Of a stretch of 17,436 bases of DNA, positions 1 through 6,892 are shown piece by piece. Within the stretch, counting starts at the first letter, position 1; each line of letters starts with the position of its first letter. Under the pieces are notes generated by a model that searched no databases, was not told the DNA's origin, and saw only the letters and a program-made list of their open reading frames with translations. Both the position numbers and the translations under genes were made by a program. The stretch is from Halobacteriales archaeon SW_9_67_25 (GTDB lineage Archaea; Halobacteriota; Halobacteria; Halobacteriales; Haloarculaceae): positions 1-17,436 of the forward strand of contig PXSU01000107.1 in the NCBI GenBank assembly GCA_003022745.1. The letters run 5' to 3'.

Positions 1-846
1 CTCGGGCGATTCCTCGCGGAGATACGACGCCAGGAACCCCCCGACGAACGCGTCCCCGGTCCCGACGGGGTACCGGTCGGTGGATTCGAACGTCGACTGG
101 GTGAACGTTTCGCCCCCGAAGAGCGCAGTCGCACCCGTCTCCCCCTGGGTGACGACCACGCGGTCTAAGTCGTACGCGGAGGTGAACTCGCGGGCGATGG
201 ACGCCGCGTCCCCGTCGAACTCGAAGATAGTCTCGGCGTCGCGGTCGGCGACGATCAGCACGTCCACGTCGTCCAGAAGCGACGACAGGGTGTCGCGGGC
301 GGCTGCGGGCGACCAGAGTTTCCCGCGGTAGTTCACGTCGAAGACTCGTGTCGTTCCGTGCTCGCCCGCCAGCGCGAGCAACTCCCCCGTGGTCTCGGCC
401 AGCGTCTCCGCGAGCGCGGGGGTGATGCCCGTCGTGTGGAACGCGTCCGCACGGGCGATGTGCTCCGTCGCGAGGTCGGCCGGCGTGGCCTCGCGGACCG
501 GCGTGCCCGCCCGGTCGTAGGTGACCGATGCCGTCCGGCTCTTGCCGCCCGGTTCGAGGTAGTAGGTTCCGACGCGGCCTCCATCGGTCCAGTCGACGAG
601 CGGGTCGACTCCGTGACGGCGGAGCGTCGCGGCGATGCGCCGGCCCAGCGGGGTGTCGGGCAGGCGCGACAGCCACGCACTCCCGAGGCCGAGCCTGGCG
701 GCCGCGACTGCGACGTTGCTCTCCGCGCCGCCGGTGTGGACGGCGAAGGTTTCGCTCGTCTCCAGTCGCTCGTCGCCGGTCGGGGTGTATCGGAGCATCG
801 TCTCGCCGAACGTCGCGAGGGAGGGAGAGTCGGAATCGTCGCCCAT
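1..846 (-). CDS. kdgK: 2-keto-3-deoxygluconate kinase (PfkB family), 3' end outside window
   Basis: The first 282 codons of a PfkB/ribokinase-family sugar kinase read leftward from ATG at 846 with no stop before the window edge. The family is usually about 310-320 residues, so roughly 35 C-terminal residues are missing. It opens with a ribokinase-type strand (ATFGETMLRYTP, about residues 11-22) and a GGAESNVAVAAARLG substrate/fold motif (about 39-53). The PfkB signature VGTGDAFVGGF lies at 261-271, with D265 as the expected catalytic base. The likely reaction is ATP-dependent phosphorylation of 2-keto-3-deoxygluconate to KDPG in the cytoplasmic semi-phosphorylative Entner-Doudoroff pathway. 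The start lies only 2 nt after the trmB stop, with GGAG just upstream, so the two are probably co-transcribed. A divergent KD(P)G aldolase supports KDG rather than fructose or ribose as substrate. Substrate assignment is inferred; family membership is secure. Confidence 0.85.
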   Translation of the reverse strand, partial: MGDDSDSPSLATFGETMLRYTPTGDERLETSETFAVHTGGAESNVAVAAARLGLGSAWLSRLPDTPLGRRIAATLRRHGVDPLVDWTDGGRVGTYYLEPGGKSRTASVTYDRAGTPVREATPADLATEHIARADAFHTTGITPALAETLAETTGELLALAGEHGTTRVFDVNYRGKLWSPAAARDTLSSLLDDVDVLIVADRDAETIFEFDGDAASIAREFTSAYDLDRVVVTQGETGATALFGGETFTQSTFESTDRYPVGTGDAFVGGFLASYLREESPE

Positions 847-848
847 CG

Positions 849-1846
849 TCACTCCCCGGACACCCCCGGGGGCTGGTCGGTGTCGACGACGATTTCGTGG
901 GCCTCGATGTCCTCCAGGGCGGCCAGCTGGTGCCGAAGGCGACGCTGACGACGGTTCCATGGAGGGTGCGGTGGTCGCCAGTGGCGATATCCCGGCCCTC
1001 GATGGAGGCGTAGAGCGGCTCCTCGATGTCCTGGAGTTCGGCGACACACCGCCGGATCGTGGTGTACCGGCGGGGGAACGGACGCTCCGTGCCGGCGGCA
1101 GCGAGCGTCTCGCTGGTCGTCCAGAGAACCGTGTTGAAAAAGCCGGTGACGAGAAAGCCCAGTTCCGACCGGTTGAAGATGACGCCGTAGCGGTCGGCAC
1201 CGTTCTCGAGGGCGTCCGTGGTCGCGTAGAGGGCGTACTCGCCATCGGCGACCGCGACGACCGGTGTCGTGATGCCCCGCCGGGCCCGCACCGTGTCGGC
1301 AACCGTGGCGTAGTCGTACTCGTCGGGGACGGGAACGTCCGCGGCCGGGGAGAGCAGGAGGTCGACCGCGACGCCAGCGTCGCGTTGGGCTGCGATAGCG
1401 TCGCCGTACTCGGCGAGCAGGTCGCCGTCGAGTGAGAGCAACAGTTCGTACTCTGCCTCGGCGATGATCTCCTCCAGATACCGGAGAATGGTCGTCCGGG
1501 ACTTCACGAGCGAGGCCCCCTCCGCGTCCCGCGCCGGGGTGGTGTATCGTTCGGACAGCCCCTCGACCAGGGCCGACAGCGACGACTGGAGGTCGCCGAA
1601 TGACTCCTCGGGGTCGACGGCCAGCACCTTCATCGGGCGCGACTCCTGGAGTTCGACCAGCCCGTTCTCCGCCAGGTCACGGACCGTGTCGTAGACGCGG
1701 GGCTGGGGGATGTCCGACTGCTCGGCCAGTTCAGAGGCCGTCAGGTCGCCGTGCTCCAGCACGGTGAGGTACGCCCTGACCTCGTACTCCGCGAAGTCGA
1801 ACCGGTCGGCGAGTTCTTCGAGTGAACCCTGCAGTTCGTCGGTCAT
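849..1846 (-). CDS. TrmB-family transcriptional regulator, apparent C-terminal frameshift
   Basis: ATG at 1846 opens a TrmB-type sugar-responsive regulator. Residues 20-70 form the N-terminal winged helix (LTASELAEQSDIPQPRVYDT helix-turn-helix core). A linker helix follows, then the TrmB effector-binding region from about 115 on (ILRYLEEIIAEAEYELLLSLDG). The frame is good to about residue 303 (near 938). There the family-like C-terminus LAALEDIEAHEIVVD continues in the neighbouring frame to TGA at 849-851. Staying in the original frame I find no stop all the way to position 1, through kdgK, which is not plausible for the native end. One missing base near 935-940 would restore a protein of about 332 residues. 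The gene ends 2 nt before kdgK and is divergent from the aldolase, so it probably controls both in response to sugar or an intermediate. Whether the frameshift is real or a sequencing error cannot be decided here. Confidence 0.8.
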
Positions 1847-1887
1847 GTTGCTCGTGGATGGTTTCCCCTCCCAGTAGGTTCTGTCGG

Positions 1888-1900
1888 TTCGTGCTCCGAA
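1888..1900. promoter_or_regulatory. Candidate operator: short inverted repeat in trmB-kdgA divergent region
   Basis: The 86-bp space between the divergent trmB and kdgA starts contains TTCG-N5-CGAA, a perfect 4-bp inverted repeat roughly in the middle. TrmB-type regulators bind palindromes close to promoters, so it is a natural place for a site, but the repeat is short and could occur by chance. No convincing TATA element was found for either gene. Confidence 0.2.
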
Positions 1901-1932
1901 AGCTACACACGACGGCCCCGCGAAGGGAGCCC

Positions 1933-2838
1933 ATGAGCGACACGCCAGCAGCGGGGGACCCGCTGGAACTCCACGGCGTCGTCCCGCCGACCATCACCGC
2001 CTTCGACGAGGACGGCGACCTCGCACCCGCCGAGTGTGCGGCCCACGCCCGCTACGTCGTCGACGGTGGCTGTCACGGCGTCTTCCCGCTGGGGACCAAC
2101 GGCGAGGAACCGCTCGTGACGCCCGGCGAGCACGGCCGCGTCGTCGAGGCTGTGGTCGGGGAAGTGGGCGGCGAGGTACCGGTCATCGCGGGCGTCGGCG
2201 GGCCGTCGACGCGCCAGGCCGTCGCCAACGCCCGCCGCGTTGAGGACGCCGGCGCGGACGGCGTCGTGGCCGTGACGCCGTACTACTACCCGGTCGACGA
2301 CGACGCCGCAGTCGCACACTACGAGGCTGTCACCGGCGCCGTCGACTGCCCGGTGTACGTCTACCACATCCCCTCCCGGACCGGCAACAACCTCTCCCTC
2401 GACGCGTGGGAGCGGATCGCGTCTCTCGACGGCGTCGCGGGCCTGAAAGACTCCAGCAAGGACGTCCCCTGGTTCTCACAGGCGATGGCCCGCGTACCCG
2501 GGGTGACGTACCTCGTTGGCTCGGATTCCCTGCTCCAGGCCGGCTTTGGCCTCGGCGCCGCGGGTGCGGTCAGCGCCGTCGCGAACGTCTTCCCGACCCT
2601 CGTCGTCGACTGTTACGAGGCCTACCGGGCCGGTGACTGGGACGCCGTGCGCGACCTCCAGCACCGTGTCTTCGAGATACGGGACGCGCTCAAGTCGGGC
2701 CCCTATATGGCCGGCGTGAAAACAGCTCTCGACGTGCTGGACGTCCCGGTCGAGCCGGGACCGCTCCGGGAGCCGCTCCGTCGGATGGACGGGTCCGACC
2801 GTGCGACACTTGCCGACCGACTGGCCGACGGCGTCTAG
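1933..2838 (+). CDS. kdgA: 2-keto-3-deoxy-(6-phospho)gluconate aldolase, DapA/NAL superfamily
   Basis: This is a 301-residue class I aldolase of the dihydrodipicolinate synthase/N-acetylneuraminate lyase superfamily. Visible motifs are GTNGEE (54-59, carboxylate binding), PYYYP (116-120), YHIPSRTGNN (144-153, catalytic Tyr144) and GLKDSS with Schiff-base Lys172. The length is normal for the family. ATG 1933 is chosen over an upstream in-frame ATG at 1822 because the homologous core begins right after it, GGGAG precedes it by a few bases, and the 37-residue extension is basic and Cys-rich, unlike haloarchaeal proteins. It is expected to cleave KDG or KDPG to pyruvate plus glyceraldehyde (phosphate). 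The adjacent KDG kinase and TrmB regulator support this over lysine-pathway DapA. Other keto-acid aldolase substrates are possible. Confidence 0.85.
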   Translation: MSDTPAAGDPLELHGVVPPTITAFDEDGDLAPAECAAHARYVVDGGCHGVFPLGTNGEEPLVTPGEHGRVVEAVVGEVGGEVPVIAGVGGPSTRQAVANARRVEDAGADGVVAVTPYYYPVDDDAAVAHYEAVTGAVDCPVYVYHIPSRTGNNLSLDAWERIASLDGVAGLKDSSKDVPWFSQAMARVPGVTYLVGSDSLLQAGFGLGAAGAVSAVANVFPTLVVDCYEAYRAGDWDAVRDLQHRVFEIRDALKSGPYMAGVKTALDVLDVPVEPGPLREPLRRMDGSDRATLADRLADGV

Positions 2839-2843
2839 TTCCC

Positions 2844-2858
2844 TCACCCGTCGGGTGA
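2844..2858. terminator. Small hairpin just after kdgA
   Basis: A perfect 6-bp stem (TCACCC/GGGTGA) with a 3-nt loop begins 5 nt after the kdgA stop. It may mark the 3' end of the transcript or stabilise it. It lacks a clear T-run, which archaeal termination usually uses, so the role is uncertain. Confidence 0.3.
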
Positions 2859-2965
2859 CAAACATATCTGGTGGCGGCTCTCCTGTTGGCGTCTTTCCTC
2901 GGAGCTGTCCCCGTGGGATACTTTCCAATACCTACCTCGGTACTCGCGGGGATTGGTTGTCTTGC

Positions 2966-2978
2966 ACAAGTATTATCA
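2966..2978 (+). promoter_or_regulatory. TATA-box promoter of the DUF5684 gene
   Basis: An archaeal TATA-like element (TATTATC at 2971-2977, preceded by purine-rich ACAAG as a possible BRE) is centred about 29 nt upstream of ATG 3003. This spacing predicts a leaderless or nearly leaderless transcript and supports that start over an upstream alternative at 2871. Confidence 0.55.
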
Positions 2979-3002
2979 ACCGGGCGAACAATTTCTGATC
3001 CG

Positions 3003-3380
3003 ATGTCTCCACTACCGAGTTCGTTCCTGCCCCTCCAAACTGGCGGGGCTAATATCGAGTTACTGATTGTACTGGTGATAACAGTCGTTGTCGTCGCTGG
3101 CTTCTGGAAGACATTCGAGAAGGCCGGCGAACCGGGCTGGGCCGCGATCATCCCGATATACAACCTCTACGTTCTGATCAAAATAAGCGGGAATCCGTGG
3201 TGGTGGCTGATCCTGATGTTTATTCCGATAATCAACATCCTCGCCCAGGCGAAAATCAGCATCGATGTGGCTGATAAGTTTGGCCAGGGAATCCTCTTCG
3301 GCCTCGGACTGCTACTGTTGTCTTTCATCTTCTACCCACTTCTCGGGTTCGGCGATTACCAGTATCAGCAATCGCTGTGA
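3003..3380 (+). CDS. Small DUF5684-type membrane protein
   Basis: A 125-residue integral membrane protein with three predicted helices: about 18-35 (LLIVLVITVVVVAGFW), about 64-82 (PWWWLILMFIPIINIL) and about 95-115. Between the first two it carries a conserved cytosolic-looking segment, KTFEKAGEPGWAAIIPIYN, with a downstream IDVADKFGQG. This combination is the hallmark of DUF5684-type proteins, widespread in bacteria and archaea and sometimes found joined to or beside signal peptidases. The molecular function is not known. The upstream in-frame start at 2871 is rejected because the TATA element lies inside that extension. Codon use is more AT-rich than in the flanking genes. The gene is convergent with the FGGY kinase, and a palindromic repeat lies between them. 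Confidence 0.8.
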   Translation: MSPLPSSFLPLQTGGANIELLIVLVITVVVVAGFWKTFEKAGEPGWAAIIPIYNLYVLIKISGNPWWWLILMFIPIINILAQAKISIDVADKFGQGILFGLGLLLLSFIFYPLLGFGDYQYQQSL

Positions 3381-3387
3381 GTGTTTC

Positions 3388-3469
3388 ATACGGATTGCTG
3401 TCGTTCATTACTGGATCGACCGCAGTACGGCGTGCGGTCGACCTGGAAAATAGCGACAGCAATCCGTAT
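3388..3469. repeat. 82-bp palindromic MITE-like element, copy 1
   Basis: The element has perfect 16-bp terminal inverted repeats (ATACGGATTGCTGTCG and its complement) around a 50-bp core. The core contains a second inverted repeat (TCGACCGCA/TGCGGTCGA), so almost the whole unit can fold as one hairpin. It matches copy 2 at 12412-12493 in inverted orientation at 80 of 82 positions. It contains no coding sequence, and I see no target-site duplication. It lies in the gap between convergent genes, and its last base forms part of the FGGY kinase TGA stop. It could be a miniature inverted-repeat transposable element, a dispersed intergenic palindrome, or a bidirectional transcription-end structure. 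Confidence 0.85.
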
Positions 3470-4941
3470 CACGCGGTGAATGGTCGGACCTGAGGATTGT
3501 CAGAACACGCCCTGTAACCGCCGGAGACGGCCAAGCAGGTCACCGGGACGCTGTACGGGCAGTGAGTGTCCGTCACCGTCCGGTCGACGCCCGCGGCGAG
3601 GGAGTCGTACTCCCCGAGTGCGACACCAAGAACGACGGCGACACCCTTCGCGCCGGGTTCGGAGTCCGTGGGGACGACGACGGTGCGATCCAGACAGTCG
3701 GCGAGGAGCTGACACCACAACCCGGAGCGCGCGCCGCCGCCAGTCGCCGCCACAGACTGGGTGTCGGCGGGCAGGTGTTCGACGCAGTCCCGCACCGCCA
3801 GCGAGAGACCCTCGTAGACGGCCCGGACGAGGTGTTCGGTGTCGTGGTCGGGCCCGAGGCCCAGGAATTGCGCCCGCGCGTCGGGGTCAACGAACGGCCC
3901 GCGCTCGCCGGCCGTGCTCAGATAGGGATGATAGAGAACGCCGTCACTCCCGACGGGTGCCCGCCGCGCGAGCGGTTCCAGGTCCGCCACGTCGGCGACG
4001 TCGGCTACCGTGTCGGCAGCCCACTCGAGGCTGGGCGTCCCGGCGTTGGACCCGACGGCGTAGGTCCAGAGCCCCTCGATGCCGAGAGCCATCCCGATGC
4101 CGGCCGCCTCCGCCCGGGGGCCGTCGGTGAGCACCTGGTGGGTCAGCGACGTGCCGAGCGTGACAGAGCACCCGCCCGGCGTCGCGGTCCCGCTCCCGAT
4201 GCCGGCGGCCGGCACGTCGAAGGGGCCCGAGATCACCGGCAACCCCTCATCGAGGCCGGTCGCGCCGGCCGCCTCCGGGGTCACCTCTCCAACCACCTCC
4301 GTCGGTGCTGTCAGGGCCGGGAGCAAATCCCGTCCCTCGGGCAGGCCGACTGTCTCAAAGATTCCCCGGTCGACGCGCCCGGTCGAGCTGTCGAGGTAGG
4401 GGACGGTCGCTTCGCTGTGGTCGATTGACGCCGCGCCCGTCAGTTCGTGTGCCAGCCAGTCCTTGCAGGAGAGCACTGTCCCGATGCGGTCGAAGCGCCC
4501 GGGTTCGTTCCGGGCCAGCCAGACCAGGAGTGGCAGGCTCATCCCGGGATACGGCGCCGACCCGCACTGCTCGACGATGGCGTCTAGGGTGCCGTCCGCT
4601 TCCCACTCCTCGAGCAGCGGAGCGGCACGGCTGTCCGACCAGAGGATGGCGTTCCCGGCCGGGTCCCCGCCGGGGGTGACCGCCCACAGACCGTCGCCCT
4701 GGCCGGTGAGACCGACGCCGACCGGGTCGGTTTCGGCGGGCAGACGCCCCGCGAGTTCCTGGAGCGCGTCGAACGTCCGGTCCCGGACCGCGGCCATGTC
4801 CTGTTCGGAGTGACCCTGTTCGGGACGTCGCGTCTCGGTCTCGCGCCTGGCCGTCGCCAGTTCGGCCCCGTCGGCATCGAACGCGACCGCCTTGATCGTG
4901 CTCGTACCAGCGTCGACGGTCAGGAGAGCGTCGCGGGCCAT
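3469..4941 (-). CDS. FGGY-family carbohydrate kinase (LyxK/XylB-like), possible C-terminal frameshift
   Basis: This 490-residue FGGY kinase starts at ATG 4941. The N-terminal phosphate-binding motif DAGTSTIKAVAFD is at 10-22 and GLTGQGDGLW at 77-86. AILWSDSRAA (98-107) resembles the LyxK/XylB branch. GPFDVPAAGIG (239-249) supplies catalytic Asp242, and ATGGGARSGLW (399-409) is the C-terminal ATP-binding loop. It should phosphorylate a sugar, sugar acid or polyol; the substrate cannot be told. After about residue 459 the sequence stops looking like the family. The neighbouring frame ends in RLRRLQGVF with a stop at 3500-3502, close to the LyxK-type C-terminus, so a frameshift near 3540-3580 is likely. 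The in-frame stop at 3469 is completed by the 82-bp repeat. It starts 3 nt after the solute-binding protein, so the two form an operon that probably imports and traps one substrate. Confidence 0.8.
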   Translation of the reverse strand: MARDALLTVDAGTSTIKAVAFDADGAELATARRETETRRPEQGHSEQDMAAVRDRTFDALQELAGRLPAETDPVGVGLTGQGDGLWAVTPGGDPAGNAILWSDSRAAPLLEEWEADGTLDAIVEQCGSAPYPGMSLPLLVWLARNEPGRFDRIGTVLSCKDWLAHELTGAASIDHSEATVPYLDSSTGRVDRGIFETVGLPEGRDLLPALTAPTEVVGEVTPEAAGATGLDEGLPVISGPFDVPAAGIGSGTATPGGCSVTLGTSLTHQVLTDGPRAEAAGIGMALGIEGLWTYAVGSNAGTPSLEWAADTVADVADVADLEPLARRAPVGSDGVLYHPYLSTAGERGPFVDPDARAQFLGLGPDHDTEHLVRAVYEGLSLAVRDCVEHLPADTQSVAATGGGARSGLWCQLLADCLDRTVVVPTDSEPGAKGVAVVLGVALGEYDSLAAGVDRTVTDTHCPYSVPVTCLAVSGGYRACSDNPQVRPFTA

Positions 4942-4944
4942 GAC

Positions 4945-6294
4945 CTACAGGGAACAGCCAGTCTCCTCGCAAGGGCGGACCGTGTCCGGCCCCTCGACCT
5001 TCTCGATGAGTTCTACCGCGGTGCCCTCGTCGGCCTCCGCGATGCGGCCGGTCCAGACGGGGTTGACGGCCTGGTGGTCACAGGCCCGGTAGGACGTCTC
5101 GCCGAGGACCGTCGTCATCTGGAGGTCCTCCAGCGCCGAGCCGACCTCGCCGGGGTCGCTCGTTCCGGCTGCCTGGATGCCGCGGGCGGCCGACCTGACG
5201 AGTTCGTAGCCCACCCTGGCGAAGTTCCCCGGCGGAGCGTCGTACTCGCCGGCATACGCGTCGACGAACTGTCGGTTGTCGCCGGTTTCGAGCTGGTGGT
5301 TGTACAGCACCGAGGAGTAGGTCCCGACGGCCGTTGCCCCGAGGGCTGCCCGGGAGACCTGTGCGAACAGCGCGGTGCCGATGATCTCGACTTCGTCCTT
5401 GAGCCCCGCGCTCTCGGCCTGTTTCATGAAGTTGATCAGGTCCGCGCCCGTCTCCGGGATGGCCAGCACCTCCGCCTCGGAGTTGGAAATCTGGCTGATC
5501 TGCGGGCCGTAGTTTTCGGTCCCGAAATCCGGCATCGTCCGACCCACGACCTCGACGTCGAGGCCCTGGGCGTCGATCCGGCGCTCGATCTGTTCGAACG
5601 CGGATTGCCCGTAGGCCTCGTCGGTGCTGTGGAGCCACCACTTCGTTCCGAGTTCGCGCGCGGCGAAGCCGGTCAGGCCCGCCATGTGCTGGGCGGCGTT
5701 GGATTCGTAGCGGAACGTGCTGGCGTTGCAGTCCTCGCCGGTAATTTCGACGGCAGCAGCACCCGACATGTAGACCAGGTCCCCCCCGCTGGCGAAGTCA
5801 GCGACAGCAAGACCGACGGAACTCTCCAGCGCGCCGACGACGAACTGTGCGCCGTCCTCCTCGACGACCTTCTCGGCCTGCTGGCGGCCGGTTGGCGGGT
5901 CCGTCTGCGTGTCCTCGTAGACCGGTTCGATCTCGAAATCGAACGCGTCGCTGTCGTTGACGAACGCGACGCCCCGCTCTGCGCCCTGGCGCTGTGCCTG
6001 CCCCAGCGGAGCGGAGGGGCCGCTCTCGGGCACCAGCACGCCGACGGTGACCGTCCCGATGGTTGAGCCACCGTCAGTGCTCGTCCCATCGTCGCCGGAG
6101 CCATCAGCGTCCGAGGAGTCGCCGTCGTCTCCGCCATCGTCGCCCCCGCCGTCACCGCCGTCGTCGGCTTCCTGGACACAACCGGCAACGCCGAGCGAAG
6201 CGGCCAGGGTACCGCCTGACAGGTACTGCAGCGCGCGCCGTCGCGTCGTCCCATCCCGAGACGCTGCCCCGTTCGTGCTCTCGTCGGTTGGCAT
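4945..6294 (-). CDS. HAAT/Liv-type ABC transporter solute-binding lipoprotein (Tat-exported)
   Basis: A 449-residue extracellular solute-binding protein of the leucine/amide-binding (Peripla_BP_6) family. The N-terminus has a twin-arginine stretch (TRRRALQYL, about 17-25), a short hydrophobic segment and the lipobox LGVAGC with lipid-modified Cys39. A highly acidic Gly/Asp/Ser linker (about 42-75), typical of haloarchaeal surface lipoproteins, follows. The binding domain begins at VTVGVLVPESGPSAPLGQ and includes FVVGALESSVGLAVADFAS and GNFARVGYELVRSAARGI. Ligands of this family include branched-chain amino acids, amides, urea and some aromatic or sugar-like compounds. The tightly linked FGGY kinase downstream argues for a phosphorylatable polyol or sugar derivative (inference). 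A strong TATA element lies upstream, and the permease gene precedes it on the same strand. Confidence 0.85.
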   Translation of the reverse strand: MPTDESTNGAASRDGTTRRRALQYLSGGTLAASLGVAGCVQEADDGGDGGGDDGGDDGDSSDADGSGDDGTSTDGGSTIGTVTVGVLVPESGPSAPLGQAQRQGAERGVAFVNDSDAFDFEIEPVYEDTQTDPPTGRQQAEKVVEEDGAQFVVGALESSVGLAVADFASGGDLVYMSGAAAVEITGEDCNASTFRYESNAAQHMAGLTGFAARELGTKWWLHSTDEAYGQSAFEQIERRIDAQGLDVEVVGRTMPDFGTENYGPQISQISNSEAEVLAIPETGADLINFMKQAESAGLKDEVEIIGTALFAQVSRAALGATAVGTYSSVLYNHQLETGDNRQFVDAYAGEYDAPPGNFARVGYELVRSAARGIQAAGTSDPGEVGSALEDLQMTTVLGETSYRACDHQAVNPVWTGRIAEADEGTAVELIEKVEGPDTVRPCEETGCSL

Positions 6295-6320
6295 GTCACC
6301 CCGTATCGAGGTGTGGCACT

Positions 6321-6330
6321 AAAATATACT
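6321..6330 (-). promoter_or_regulatory. TATA-box promoter of the solute-binding protein / kinase operon
   Basis: On the minus strand AGTATATTTT is centred about 32 nt upstream of ATG 6294. It is the most AT-rich stretch in this transporter region and sits in the 61-bp gap after livM. The binding protein and kinase therefore have their own promoter rather than relying only on read-through from the permease. Confidence 0.6.
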
Positions 6331-6355
6331 GGTCCTTGGAGCCCCTCCGGGCCGG

Positions 6356-6892
6356 TCAGTCGTCGGTGTCGACCTCCCGCTGTTCGTCTGTCGGCGCCCG
6401 CCGTGAATGGGGCAGGTTGGTCAGCCGCGAGGGGAGCGAAATGAGGCCCTTCGGGAGGAACAGAACGACGAGAACGAACAGCGAGCCGAGCAACAGTCGC
6501 CACCACGGGACGAGCGACGCGAGCCGTTCCTCGAAGACGGTGAACACTGCAGCCCCGATCATGGGGCCATAGAGCGTGCCCGACCCGCCGAGGACCGCCA
6601 TCACGATGACCTCCCCGCTGTTGATCCAGTGGAGCAACGAGGGTGCAGCAAAGCCGTTGTAGAGGCCGAACATGGCGCCCGAGAGCCCGGCCAGCGTTCC
6701 GCTGAGGAGAAAGGCCCGCCGTTTGGCCGCGCGGACATCGTAGCCGACGAACCGTGCGCGGGGTTCGTTCTCGCGGATTGCTCGGAGGACGCTCCCGAAT
6801 GGAGCCTCCATGACGCGGCGCACGAACAGGTACGAGGCGACGACCGTCCCGAGCAGGACGTAGTAGAACAGCGAGTCACCGGTGAACGCGAG
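6356..6892 (-). pseudogene. LivM-type permease, C-terminal part, out of frame with its N-terminal part
   Basis: From about 6892 to TGA 6356-6358 the sequence encodes the second half of a LivM-type ABC permease. It reads LAFTGDSLFYYVLLG, then the conserved cytoplasmic loop APFGSVLRAIRENEPRARFVGYDV that contacts the ATPase, then SGTLAGLSGAMFG, SGTLYGPMIGA and a final PKGL tail. The nearest ATG in this frame, at 6823, would omit the first helix. The N-terminal half ends in another frame at 6876, so the two overlap out of phase near 6880-6900. Compared with LivM proteins, the stretch between VYFVMIT and SLFYY also appears about 35-45 residues short, so the break looks like an out-of-frame deletion rather than a single lost base. 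The intact gene was probably one permease spanning 6356-8183. Confidence 0.7.

Noticed and set aside
1822..1932. Longer N-terminus for the KD(P)G aldolase
   Set aside because: The 37 extra residues are basic and Cys-rich, overlap the start of the divergent trmB, and precede a well-placed ATG with a ribosome-binding sequence at 1933.
3384..3473. Target-site duplications flanking the 82-bp element
   Set aside because: The bases on either side (TTTC and CACG here, TATC and CAGT at copy 2) do not form a direct repeat, so transposition is not proven by this mark.
4810..6066. A 418-codon plus-strand open frame over the solute-binding protein
   Set aside because: It is a mirror of the conserved binding-protein gene on the other strand and has no family motifs.
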